From contig CALDIF010000045.1 of the NCBI GenBank assembly GCA_937901905.1, forward strand, positions 1-14,892: a stretch of 14,892 nucleotides of DNA, given 5' to 3'. The position numbers and the translations under genes are program-made. This document shows positions 1 through 6,649 of this stretch, one piece after another (positions within the stretch are counted from its first letter, which is position 1; each line of letters opens with the position of its first letter). The notes beneath the pieces were generated by a model. It saw nothing but the letters and a program-made list of their open reading frames with translations. It made no database searches and was not told the DNA's origin. Source of the stretch: an uncultured Porphyromonadaceae bacterium. GTDB taxonomy: Bacteria > Bacteroidota > Bacteroidia > Bacteroidales > Muribaculaceae.

Positions 1-337
1 AGCGTGCCTCGGTGGCGTAATCGGCATGGTTGGGACGATAACAACGTGCAATGGCATTGTAGTCGTCACTATGGTGATTCGTGTTGCGAATGATGTACCC
101 GATGGGGGTGCCCAAGGTCTTGCCGAGGTATATGCCGCTCAACACTTCCACATCGTCGGTCTCGTTGCGTTGTGTCGTCAGTCCCGATTGTCCCGGGCGT
201 CGACGTGCCACATACCGCTGTAAGGTGTCGATGTCTATCGCTTCGCCGGGCGGAACACCGTCTATCACGCCCCCCAACGCCGCTCCGTGTGATTCACCGT
301 AAGTTGTCACCCTATATAAGTGTCCGAATGTGTTCAT
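1..337 (-). CDS. aroC: Chorismate synthase, N-terminal part (runs off the window)
   Basis: Chorismate synthase converts 5-enolpyruvylshikimate-3-phosphate to chorismate using reduced FMN, the last step of the shikimate pathway in the cytoplasm. Translating the minus strand from the ATG at 337-335 gives about 112 residues without a stop before the window edge. They begin MNTFGHLYRVTTYGESHG and contain GGVIDGVPPG, RRRPGQS, TQRNETD, SGIYLGKTLGTPIG and a YRPNHADY segment. These are the conserved N-terminal motifs of the family, including the GESHG histidine region and the RRRPG(Q)S signature. The start is firm because the only upstream in-frame possibility is closed by a stop. It follows ybaK on the same strand after a 41-nt gap, so the two are probably co-transcribed. 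Only about a third of the protein (family about 350-360 aa) is in the window. Confidence 0.95.
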   Translation of the reverse strand, partial: MNTFGHLYRVTTYGESHGAALGGVIDGVPPGEAIDIDTLQRYVARRRPGQSGLTTQRNETDDVEVLSGIYLGKTLGTPIGYIIRNTNHHSDDYNAIARCYRPNHADYATEAR

Positions 338-378
338 CGTCAGTTGTATTGTTTCAATAGGTGTTTTTCATCATTTGT

Positions 379-861
379 TTACTCGGTGGCGATGTCGGCG
401 AGTGTGGCATGAGCGAGGTCGGCAAGTGTCGTTGGGGATAGTCGCACTTGCAGTCCTCGCCGTCCCGCACTGACGCATATAGTCGCGTGCTCGACGCATG
501 CCTCGTGCAGGAATGTGGGCAACGCCTTTTTCATGCCTAACGGCGAGCAGCCACCACGAATGTAACCTGTCGAGGGTAACAACTCTTTCAAGGGTAACAT
601 CTCGGCCCGTTTGTTGCCCGAGGCACGAGCGGCTTTCTTGAGATCAACGTCGTGTCCACCGGGTACGACACACACGAACAAGCCCGTGCGGTCGCCACGC
701 AGCACAAGCGTCTTGTACACTTCGGCAGGTGACAAACCCAGTTGAGCCGCCACGTGCTCCACGCTCAAGTCACTCTCGTCCACCTCGTAGGCGATGACCT
801 CGTAACTCACCTTTGCCGCGTCAAGCAGTCGGCACACGTTGGTTTTGTCGGTTTTTTTCAT
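379..861 (-). CDS. ybaK: YbaK/EbsC-family Cys-tRNA(Pro)-type deacylase
   Basis: YbaK proteins hydrolyse mischarged Cys-tRNA(Pro) (and related misacylated tRNAs) in trans, acting as proofreading factors in the cytoplasm. The 160-aa product is of family length. It shows the conserved VYKTLVLRGD segment around the lysine at residue 50, the VVPGGHDVDLKKAA stretch at about 66-78, and the diagnostic GGCSPLGMKKALPTF block at about 103-117. I place the start at the ATG at 861. A longer reading frame would begin at a TTG at 885, but that codon lies inside the predicted promoter -7 element, so it cannot be the start. The gene has a Bacteroidota-type promoter at 883-914 and probably reads through into aroC. 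The exact tRNA specificity is inferred from the family only. Confidence 0.93.
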   Translation of the reverse strand: MKKTDKTNVCRLLDAAKVSYEVIAYEVDESDLSVEHVAAQLGLSPAEVYKTLVLRGDRTGLFVCVVPGGHDVDLKKAARASGNKRAEMLPLKELLPSTGYIRGGCSPLGMKKALPTFLHEACVEHATICVSAGRRGLQVRLSPTTLADLAHATLADIATE

Positions 862-876
862 TTTTTTGCGGTTAAC

Positions 877-910
877 TTTGTGCAAATTTACACATTCTGC
901 CTTAACTTTG
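877..910 (+). promoter_or_regulatory. Divergent promoter for the thioredoxin-fold gene
   Basis: On the plus strand TTTG (877-880) and TAACTTTG (903-910) are separated by 22 nt, slightly longer than the usual 19-21. The -7 box lies about 20 nt upstream of the ATG at 930. It overlaps the ybaK promoter on the other strand, so RNA polymerase binding in the two directions is probably mutually exclusive. A second TAACTTTG copy occurs at 873-880 without a well placed -33 box. Confidence 0.6.
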
Positions 911-914
911 CAAA
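883..914 (-). promoter_or_regulatory. Bacteroidota-type promoter for ybaK
   Basis: On the minus strand a -33 box TTTG (911-914) is followed after exactly 20 nt by a -7 box TAAATTTG (883-890), matching the Bacteroidota consensus TTTG-N19-21-TAnnTTTG. Transcription would start roughly 10-20 nt upstream of the ybaK ATG at 861. The elements are interleaved with those of the divergent promoter for the thioredoxin-fold gene. Confidence 0.75.
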
Positions 915-929
915 AAATGATACACAGTG

Positions 930-1754
930 ATGATAACTAAAAAGATATATTTGACACTGATTGCCCTGTTGGCAACTGTCGTGGCTCCCGCTCAAGACGG
1001 GGTGCTGAATGTCACCAACTTGTCGCTCGTGTGGTCACAAGTGATGTTGCGCCCCCATCGCGATGCCGGTGTCCTCGTGAACTATATTATGAACGCAATT
1101 GCCGGTGACCGCGATAATTATTTGCAAAACCTTGACTGGGCCGAGCGTCACTTGCTTGATCCCACCGACAGCCTCTACTGTGAAGAAATGATGACCATGC
1201 TGCTCGAACACGCGACCGAGTGCAACACCCTCACAGCCGATGAGCGACTGCGTCCGCAGTTGTTGCTTGAAAACCTGTCTCGCAACCGCATCGGCACCAT
1301 GGCTGCACCATTGCTCGTCGAACGACTCGATAAGTCGTCTTTTGACCCCTCCACTCAACCCGACTGCTACAAGTTGCTGTTGTTCTACGATCCCACTTGC
1401 GACGATTGCGAACGCGTGATGCTTCGCATTGCCGACAGTGATGTCATTGGTGAGATGGTCGCTGCCGGCTCGTTGGCGGTGACAGGCGTGTACGGCGGAA
1501 ACGATGTCAAGGCATGGCGCAAGCACCCGTGTCCGCCGCCTCTCGCGACGACGTGGAGTAGGGGATTGTATGATGACAACGAAGATTGGTATGTGCCGTC
1601 TTATCCGATGATGTATCTGCTCGCCACCGACGGCACCGTACTCATCAAGAACGAGCCGAGTCTCAATCGCATGACACGCGTTCTCGAGACCGTGAGAACC
1701 GCCGGCAGCGAAAACCCTGCGCTGCTCGCTCGCGACTTATTCAACCTGCGTTGA
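930..1754 (+). CDS. Exported thioredoxin-fold protein with CDDC motif (DUF5106-like)
   Basis: The 274-aa product starts with a signal peptide (lysines, a hydrophobic LTLIALLATVVA core, then APAQ at about 19-22), so it is predicted to be exported to the periplasm. An alpha-helical N-terminal part (about 30-140) resembles the DUF5106-type region often fused to thioredoxin domains in Bacteroidales. The C-terminal half carries LFYDPTCDDCERV, with a C157-D-D-C160 redox pair, and SYPMMYLLATDG, with the likely cis-proline at P226. These are the two landmarks of a thioredoxin fold. A thiol-disulfide oxidoreductase role is inferred; the substrate is unknown. The ATG at 930 is preferred over an in-frame GTG at 927. 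The gene converges on tilS with a 42-nt gap in which I see no clear terminator. Confidence 0.85.
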   Translation: MITKKIYLTLIALLATVVAPAQDGVLNVTNLSLVWSQVMLRPHRDAGVLVNYIMNAIAGDRDNYLQNLDWAERHLLDPTDSLYCEEMMTMLLEHATECNTLTADERLRPQLLLENLSRNRIGTMAAPLLVERLDKSSFDPSTQPDCYKLLLFYDPTCDDCERVMLRIADSDVIGEMVAAGSLAVTGVYGGNDVKAWRKHPCPPPLATTWSRGLYDDNEDWYVPSYPMMYLLATDGTVLIKNEPSLNRMTRVLETVRTAGSENPALLARDLFNLR

Positions 1755-1796
1755 GCATTGCCCTGAAACGGTCGGGAGGTGTATGCCGGCTGCAAT

Positions 1797-3164
1797 TCAC
1801 GACAGATATGGCACGCGCGGGTTGTACTCGATGATAACGTAGTCGGTGCTGCCCTCCTTTACCACACATGCTGCCGAAGCACGCACTCCCACAATCCACA
1901 GTACTTCATCGCCTCGCATCAGTAACCATGCGGTGCGACGCTCAAAGGTGGGAACTTTGTTGTCGGCGAGTACGTCATTCACGGCTCTTGTTCCTCGCAT
2001 ACCGTACAGGCGTATGCGGTCGCCGTTGCGACGGTGGCGTAACTTGAACTCATAGTTGTAATAAAACAACTCATTGGGTAACGCTATCGTGGTTCTGCCG
2101 TCTATCATCGAGGTGTCAAACGGCATTATGCCGTGCGTGAGATAAAACATGGAATCGTCAACCTGATTGAAAGGGACTTCGCTGTCATCAATTTCGATAT
2201 AGAAGTTTCTCACGAGGTCAGCCGAATGACTGTCTAAAAGCAGAGTGTAATTTGAACTGATGAACTCGGCACCGGCGCGCGAACAAGCAACGGCATTCAT
2301 GAAGTCCCTGACTTGTTCGGCGTTAAAACCGCGAGGGTGTAACCACTCGAACATCAATGTTTGAGCGTTGATGTACTTATTCAACCGGACTAAATCGACC
2401 CTCTCAATCACTACGCCGTTATAAGCGACATAACCTATTATATTCTTGAATGCCTCTTGTAATAACTCATCATAGAGAGCCACACCGCTTGCTGTCGCCT
2501 CGATGGTGTTGAGCAGTCGTTTGCGTGCACCGGGAAATTGTTCTTCAAGTGTAGGTAAGACGATGTTGCGTAGTCGGTTGCGCTGGTAGAGGTTCTCCTT
2601 ATTGGTGCTGTCATCGACCCACGGTTGTCCTATTTCAATAAGAAAATCCTCAATATCGGCTCGCGTTACACATAGTAGCGGTCTCACCAGGTGTCGATTG
2701 AGAGGGCGCATTCCGGCGAGTCCGTGCACTCCGGTACCACGCAGGGCGTTGAGCATCACCGTCTCGATGTTGTCATCACTGTGATGTGCCGTCATGATAA
2801 ACTCACAGTCTCCGTCGAGGTAGGCATCGGCAAAACGGTGGTAGCGCAGTTCGCGTCCTGCCATCTCGTGGCTGATGCCCGCTTGTGCGGCATATCCTTT
2901 CACGTCAAGGTCTATCACCTGTAGCGGCACGCCCAATCGGTCGCACAAGCCTTCCACAAAATGCCGGTCGCGGATAGCCTCCTCGTTGCGCAGGTGGTGA
3001 TTGAAATGAATGACCTTAACGTCCCACTCGAGTTGCTTTGCCACGACGAGCAAAGCCGTGCTGTCGGCACCGCCGCTCACACCAATCACCACACGAGTGC
3101 CTTTTATCACCCCTAATCGCGATGCAAATGCGTGTACTCGCGATAAAAATTCAGTTGCATTCAT
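1797..3164 (-). CDS. tilS: tRNA(Ile)-lysidine synthetase
   Basis: TilS ligates lysine to C34 of the CAU-anticodon tRNA(Ile) using ATP, making lysidine so that the tRNA reads AUA and is charged with isoleucine; it is normally essential. The 455-aa protein has the N-type ATP pyrophosphatase P-loop SGGADS at residues 30-35, the HFNHHLR segment at about 53-59, AHHSDDNIET at 126-135, RGTGVHGLAGM at about 142-152 and RNRLRN at 195-200. All are hallmark motifs of the synthetase core. The remaining C-terminal part fits the TilS substrate-binding domains. Its ATG overlaps the 3' end of tatC by 14 nt, which indicates translational coupling in a tatA-tatC-tilS operon. Confidence 0.96.
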   Translation of the reverse strand: MNATEFLSRVHAFASRLGVIKGTRVVIGVSGGADSTALLVVAKQLEWDVKVIHFNHHLRNEEAIRDRHFVEGLCDRLGVPLQVIDLDVKGYAAQAGISHEMAGRELRYHRFADAYLDGDCEFIMTAHHSDDNIETVMLNALRGTGVHGLAGMRPLNRHLVRPLLCVTRADIEDFLIEIGQPWVDDSTNKENLYQRNRLRNIVLPTLEEQFPGARKRLLNTIEATASGVALYDELLQEAFKNIIGYVAYNGVVIERVDLVRLNKYINAQTLMFEWLHPRGFNAEQVRDFMNAVACSRAGAEFISSNYTLLLDSHSADLVRNFYIEIDDSEVPFNQVDDSMFYLTHGIMPFDTSMIDGRTTIALPNELFYYNYEFKLRHRRNGDRIRLYGMRGTRAVNDVLADNKVPTFERRTAWLLMRGDEVLWIVGVRASAACVVKEGSTDYVIIEYNPRVPYLS

Positions 3165-3939
3165 TGTCTCGGGGCACCAACAGTGCCGATAGTTCGTATA
3201 ATAAATATATAGGTAAGAACACTATCATGAGCGTGAACGGGTCGCCCGTGGGCGTGACGAGTGCGGCAAGGGTGAGCAGTGCGACGACGGCATGCCTGCG
3301 GTAGTGCCCGAAGAAACTGCGGTGTAGCGCGCCCAAACGCCCTAATACCCAGCATAGTAGCGGTAACTCGAACACAATGCCCATGATGAGTAACATCGAC
3401 ACCATCAAGTCGAGGTAATTGTCGAGTGTGAAATGTGTTTCCACAAGGTCGCTCACGCGGTACTCGGCAAGGAAACGAAACGTTACGGGAAAGACTAACA
3501 GATACCCGACGGCGACACCGGTGTAGAACATCAGCGTGGACATACTCATGGCGGTTGCTACACTGCGCTTCTCTCGGGGATATAACGCCGGAGCCACAAA
3601 GTTCCACGCGAGCCACACCACTACCGGCAAAGCCAATGCCACGGCAAGGTAAGCACTCGTCGACAAGTGAATAAAGAACTGGCTCGGCACCTCAATGGTC
3701 ATCAACCGGTAGTCAAAGCCGGTAGTGGTGATTTCGGGCAACCACTCCACGGCAGATGTCACTCTCTCAAAGACACGATACAGAATAAAATCGCCGTGTG
3801 TGGGACCGAGTATTACCGTGTCGAAGATTCGGGGCATCATGACAAACAGTGCCACAGTGAACACGACAACCACAATGACAGCGCGCAACAACACGCCACG
3901 CAATGCCTCCACGTGATCCCAAAACGACATCTCCTCCAT
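3151..3939 (-). CDS. tatC: Sec-independent protein translocase TatC
   Basis: TatC is the polytopic inner-membrane component that recognises twin-arginine signal peptides and, with TatA, exports folded proteins. The product (262 aa) begins with the signature MSFWDHVEALR near residues 4-14, has about six hydrophobic segments, the YLLVFPVTFRFL motif before a periplasmic loop, and the conserved glutamate in MGIVFELPLL. The start is ambiguous: a GTG at 3942, an ATG at 3939 and an ATG at 3930 are in frame. I chose 3939, as the 3930 ATG would leave the signature at the extreme N-terminus, though it has a purine-rich GGAGGAG just upstream. It lies 20 nt after tatA and overlaps tilS by 14 nt. Confidence 0.95.
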   Translation of the reverse strand: MEEMSFWDHVEALRGVLLRAVIVVVVFTVALFVMMPRIFDTVILGPTHGDFILYRVFERVTSAVEWLPEITTTGFDYRLMTIEVPSQFFIHLSTSAYLAVALALPVVVWLAWNFVAPALYPREKRSVATAMSMSTLMFYTGVAVGYLLVFPVTFRFLAEYRVSDLVETHFTLDNYLDLMVSMLLIMGIVFELPLLCWVLGRLGALHRSFFGHYRRHAVVALLTLAALVTPTGDPFTLMIVFLPIYLLYELSALLVPRDNECN

Positions 3940-3959
3940 CACAAGGTCGGCTGTGAGGA

Positions 3960-4190
3960 TTATTCTTTGGTGGTCTCTTTCTCTTTTTCTTTATCGTCGA
4001 CTTTTTCTTTATCGTCGATGGGACGTTCCACCTCGTCCTTGATGTCGTTAAGCCCCTTTTTGAAGCCTCTCACACCCTTGCCAATGCCTTGCATTAACTC
4101 CGGCAACTTCTTGCCGCCGAATAGCAGCAACACCACGAAGGCGATAAGTATCAGTTCGCCTGTTCCCAGATTGCCTAAAAAACCTAACAT
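3960..4190 (-). CDS. tatA: Twin-arginine translocase subunit TatA/TatE
   Basis: TatA forms the size-variable translocation assembly of the Tat system. The 76-aa protein has the standard plan: a short N-terminal GTGELILIAFVVLLLFGGKKLPEL stretch, read here in two parts (transmembrane helix ELILIAFVVLLLF, then the FG hinge and GKKLPEL), followed by an amphipathic helix GIGKGVRGFKKGLND. A charged Asp/Lys/Glu tail ends it. The tail contains a six-residue duplication (DDKEK-V, DDKEK-E) encoded by an 18-bp tandem repeat. It is the first gene of the tatA-tatC-tilS run; no clear promoter of the TAnnTTTG form is visible immediately upstream. Confidence 0.95.
   Translation of the reverse strand: MLGFLGNLGTGELILIAFVVLLLFGGKKLPELMQGIGKGVRGFKKGLNDIKDEVERPIDDKEKVDDKEKEKETTKE
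3983..4018 (-). repeat. 18-bp tandem duplication in the tatA tail
   Basis: Two identical 18-bp units (3983-4000 and 4001-4018) lie end to end in the region encoding the charged C-terminal tail of TatA. Because 18 is a multiple of three, the frame is preserved and each unit adds a DDKEK-type hexapeptide. Slippage is the simple explanation; the tail is not conserved in the family. Confidence 0.85.
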
Positions 4191-4238
4191 CTTGTTATAA
4201 TTATGTCAATGTAATATTGTTGTTGCGTTATCAAATCA

Positions 4239-4255
4239 TTCAAGTTTCTAAAGTT
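4239..4255 (+). repeat. Copy of the TTCAAGTTTCTAAAGTT repeat
   Basis: The motif TTCAAGTTTCTAAAGTT in the 278-nt gap between tatA and umuD also forms one arm of the 36-bp palindrome at 4998-5033 and, with one mismatch, an arm of the hairpin at 5198-5238. Copies thus lie on both sides of umuD. The rest of this gap is AT-rich and shows no convincing gene. Confidence 0.7.
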
Positions 4256-4376
4256 CTGAAACTGTATAAGCCTGAAGATTAGGAATTAAAGAATGAGGGA
4301 ATAGTGAGATGAATTCCGATAAAATTTTCTTATCACAGCCGCCTTGTTCATTAATCTTTAACCCTTTAATCGGTGA

Positions 4377-4393
4377 GCAAGTTAACAACTTGC
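4377..4393. repeat. Small palindrome GCAAGTT-AAC-AACTTGC
   Basis: Seven-base perfect arms with a three-base centre, just downstream of umuD on its strand. It could be a weak terminator or an operator, or belong to the CAAGTT-rich repeats in this area. No T-tract follows directly on the minus strand, so a terminator role is unproven. Confidence 0.4.
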
Positions 4394-4468
4394 GAAACTT
4401 GAGTTTTATTATAATATAATGTGGGTGACCTCGCGTAGAGGGCAAGAGCCTCGTATAGTCCTAACCGG

Positions 4469-4903
4469 TCAGTCGCCGTGTTGCATGTTCTTGATGATGT
4501 ACTTGACCACGCCCCATATCACGAAGTCGTTATCCTCGCTGACGGCAATCTCGGGATAGTGGGCATTGGCGGGTGTTAAAAACACTTTGCCGTCGTGCAT
4601 TGTCACGCGCTTGACGGTGAAATCGCCGTCAAGAAAACACACCGCTATGTTGCCGTCGCTCGCCGTGAGTGACCTGTCGATTATCAACAAGTCGCCCTGG
4701 TTGATGCCGGCATCAACCATCGAGTCGCCAATCACTCGCGCGCAAAACGTCGCGGCAGGATTGCTCACCAACTCGCGGTTAAGGTTAATCGTGTCGCCCA
4801 TGCTACCCTGTACCGGGCTGGGAAACCCCGCCTGAATGCGACTTTCGTAGTACTGTAACGCTATCTGTTCGCTATCCTCGGTTATGTCGTAAAATTCTAT
4901 CAT
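4469..4903 (-). CDS. umuD: UmuD-like self-cleaving S24 peptidase
   Basis: The 144-aa product matches UmuD in size and plan. Residues 24-29 (QAGFPS) hold the A25-G26 self-cleavage site in the AGFPSP context of UmuD. The catalytic serine is S61 in VIGDSMVDAGI and the general-base lysine is K98 in FTVKRV. There is no DNA-binding HTH domain as in LexA. UmuD, after RecA-stimulated cleavage, activates the translesion polymerase UmuC. No umuC is in the window: downstream is a 278-nt gap and then tatA, so this is an orphan here. It has a near-consensus promoter at 4928-4959. I cannot recognise an SOS box with confidence. An alternative role as a solitary S24 regulator partner cannot be excluded. Confidence 0.9.
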   Translation of the reverse strand: MIEFYDITEDSEQIALQYYESRIQAGFPSPVQGSMGDTINLNRELVSNPAATFCARVIGDSMVDAGINQGDLLIIDRSLTASDGNIAVCFLDGDFTVKRVTMHDGKVFLTPANAHYPEIAVSEDNDFVIWGVVKYIIKNMQHGD

Positions 4904-4927
4904 CTGACTCTGTTAGAAATGCCACCG

Positions 4928-4959
4928 CAAAGATACTAAAACTTAACATCTGTTGCAAA
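4928..4959 (-). promoter_or_regulatory. Promoter of the umuD-like gene
   Basis: On the minus strand TTTG (4956-4959) and TATCTTTG (4928-4935) are separated by exactly 20 nt, a full match to the Bacteroidota promoter form. The -7 box ends about 25 nt upstream of the umuD ATG. Confidence 0.8.
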
Positions 4960-4997
4960 TTCGGCGTTATGCCGACCCGTCACGACAAATAATATAC

Positions 4998-5033
4998 TCA
5001 AGTTTCTAAAGTTTTAAAACTTTAGAAACTTGA
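4998..5033. repeat. 36-bp perfect loopless palindrome
   Basis: Positions 4998-5033 form a perfect palindrome centred between 5015 and 5016; each arm reads TCAAGTTTCTAAAGTTTT. It has no spacer, so it could extrude as a cruciform or fold as an RNA hairpin in either transcript. It lies in the 538-nt gene-free stretch between umuD and the PCMD lipoprotein gene. Confidence 0.9.
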
Positions 5034-5120
5034 AGTTTAGAGGTAAGAGTTTAGTGTTTAGAGAAGAAAAAATCTTCAAATTTCATTGGTAATGTCGCCA
5101 GCTGGCAATTAAGGTAATTC

Positions 5121-5197
5121 TATAAACTATAGACTATAAACTATAGACTATAAACTATAGACTATAAACTATAACCTATAAACTATAAACTATAAAC
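5121..5197. repeat. Eleven tandem heptamers (TATAAAC/TATAGAC)
   Basis: Seventy-seven bases divide exactly into 11 heptamers. The first seven alternate TATAAAC and TATAGAC, the eighth is TATAACC, and the last three are TATAAAC. The alternating part can equally be read as 14-bp units. It is a microsatellite-like array likely to vary in copy number by slippage. It is non-coding and sits between the palindrome and the hairpin. Confidence 0.92.
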
Positions 5198-5238
5198 TTC
5201 AAGTTTATAAATGTGCTATAGCACTTTAGAAACTTGAA
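5198..5238. repeat. Long hairpin related to the 36-bp palindrome
   Basis: Arms TTCAAGTTTATAAA and TTTAGAAACTTGAA pair with a single mismatch and enclose a nearly perfect core GTGCTATAGCAC, with one bulged T. The arms are the same motif as at 4239-4255 and 4998-5033. It begins at the base after the last heptamer, so the heptamer array is bracketed by related inverted repeats. Confidence 0.8.
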
Positions 5239-5270
5239 TATATTAAGAATTTTACGATAATTTACGTGAG

Positions 5271-5341
5271 ATATAGCCGCGAATATAGCCGCGAATAGCC
5301 AAAAATAGAGAAAATAGGGATACCTCGGAAGACCTCGGAAG
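5271..5341. repeat. Two short tandem duplications upstream of the lipoprotein promoter
   Basis: The 12-mer ATATAGCCGCGA occurs twice in tandem (5271-5282, 5283-5294), followed by a partial ATAGCC. The 10-mer ACCTCGGAAG occurs twice in tandem at 5322-5331 and 5332-5341. Both are directly upstream of the promoter at 5353-5383 and could be regulator-binding sites or slippage products. Confidence 0.75.
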
Positions 5342-5352
5342 CCGTTAAAAGT

Positions 5353-5383
5353 TTTGCTAATTAAAAAAAAATGCGTAACTTTG
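5353..5383 (+). promoter_or_regulatory. Promoter of the PCMD lipoprotein operon
   Basis: TTTG (5353-5356) and TAACTTTG (5376-5383) are separated by 19 nt, with an A-tract between them. This is a full match to the Bacteroidota promoter. The leader to the ATG at 5442 would be about 50 nt. Confidence 0.8.
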
Positions 5384-5441
5384 CACCGATTTATAATTAT
5401 TTGATAGTTATTTGTGTTGAATTTACTATCATTTGTGATAA

Positions 5442-6599
5442 ATGAAGGGTGATTTTAAATATTTTGCATCGGTTGTGGCATGCGTCTCGTGCGTGTGCTG
5501 CTTGTCGTCGTGTTTCAAAGAGGAACCACTCAACGCCGAGTGCGACATCGAACGCATAGCAATACGTGTCGACGAACCCGAAAAATTCTTTTTCCAACTC
5601 ACCGACACTGCTCGCGAGGTCAACTATGCCGACAGCGAGATTTTTATCGATGTGCGAGGAGCCGCCGACGTGAGTGCGGTGGCTTTGTACTTTAATACGA
5701 CGAGTGGAGCCACTGTGACACCTGTCAGTGGCTCGGTGCAAGACTTCAGTGCCGGTCCCGTGACCTACACCGTCACCAGCGAGGACGGTATGTGGCATCG
5801 CGAGTATCACATCTCATTGCGCAATGTGTTCGTTACCGTTCAAGATACTATCAAGTACGACTTTGAGCATTACGAACTCGATACATCGGGTCGTTACTAC
5901 ATTTGGCACAACACTCTTGCCGACGGTTCGCTCGGTAATGATTGGGCAAGTGGCAATCCGGGCTTTAAAATGAGCAAGGGCTCTGCCAAGGTTGATGAGT
6001 ACCCCACGGTGGCGGTCGTTGATGGCTTTGATGGTGCTTGTGTGCGCTTGACAACTCGCGACACAGGTCTTTTCGGTCAGATGGCTAATATGCCCATTGC
6101 CGCCGGAAACTTGTTTATAGGTGAATTTGACGCTACTTATGCTTTGGAAGATGCGATGAAAGCGACGCGTTTCGGGAAGCCATTTACCGACACCCCTGTC
6201 AAGTATACAGGTTATTACAAGTTCAAGCGAGGTCCGATTTTTACAAACCGAAACAAGACAACAGACCCGAATCGTCAAGATAAGGGAGACATATACGCGG
6301 TGTTATATCGCAACCATGATGATGCCGGCAATGCCGTGATGTTACAGGGCGACAATGTCAAGACAAGTCCGTTAATTGTGGCGCTTGCACAAGTTGATAT
6401 TAAAGAAACCGATGAGTGGACATTCTTTGAGGTGGAGTTCAACTATCGTGGGGAGGTTGACAAAGCCTTGCTTGCCGAGCGCGGTTACAGTTTCACCGTG
6501 GTGTTCAGCAGCAGTGAGGGTGGTGCCTCGTTTGAGGGAGCCGTGGGCAGTGAGTTGTGGGTCGATAAAGTGCGTGTGATTGCTTCGCATGAAGAATGA
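5442..6599 (+). CDS. Lipoprotein with Ig-like and PCMD-type domains
   Basis: The 385-aa product has a lipoprotein signal peptide with lipobox LSSC (C24), so it is predicted to be a surface or periplasm-facing lipoprotein. Residues about 35-128 form a beta-rich region ending in YTVTSEDGMWHREYHISL, the pattern of Ig-like modules that precede PCMD (putative carbohydrate metabolism) domains in Bacteroidales. Residues about 135-383 contain DYxFE-like and W-rich segments, the FIGEFDATYAL strand, GDIYAVLYRN and the terminal SELWVDKVRVI. The last fits the (L/V)xVDDI/V strand that ends PCMD domains. The biochemical role of PCMD proteins is not established; glycan binding is a family-level suggestion only. 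It is followed after 50 nt by a beta-barrel gene on the same strand, probably in one operon. Confidence 0.75.
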   Translation: MKGDFKYFASVVACVSCVCCLSSCFKEEPLNAECDIERIAIRVDEPEKFFFQLTDTAREVNYADSEIFIDVRGAADVSAVALYFNTTSGATVTPVSGSVQDFSAGPVTYTVTSEDGMWHREYHISLRNVFVTVQDTIKYDFEHYELDTSGRYYIWHNTLADGSLGNDWASGNPGFKMSKGSAKVDEYPTVAVVDGFDGACVRLTTRDTGLFGQMANMPIAAGNLFIGEFDATYALEDAMKATRFGKPFTDTPVKYTGYYKFKRGPIFTNRNKTTDPNRQDKGDIYAVLYRNHDDAGNAVMLQGDNVKTSPLIVALAQVDIKETDEWTFFEVEFNYRGEVDKALLAERGYSFTVVFSSSEGGASFEGAVGSELWVDKVRVIASHEE

Positions 6600-6649
6600 C
6601 ACTCAAGGCTGCGGTTTTAAAGTTTAAAGATTGATTATAGAGAAGCGAG

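Noticed and set aside
1035..1526. 163-codon minus-strand frame inside the thioredoxin-fold gene
   Set aside because: The plus-strand frame has a signal peptide, CxxC and cis-Pro motifs and its own promoter; the opposite frame is a shadow.
4248..4445. 65-codon minus-strand open frame between tatA and umuD
   Set aside because: Low-complexity, intergenic-like composition, no domain, no start signals, and it overlaps the repeats of this gap.
6601..6649. Separate promoter for the beta-barrel gene
   Set aside because: No TTTG/TAnnTTTG pair is visible in the 50-nt gap; read-through from the lipoprotein promoter is simpler.
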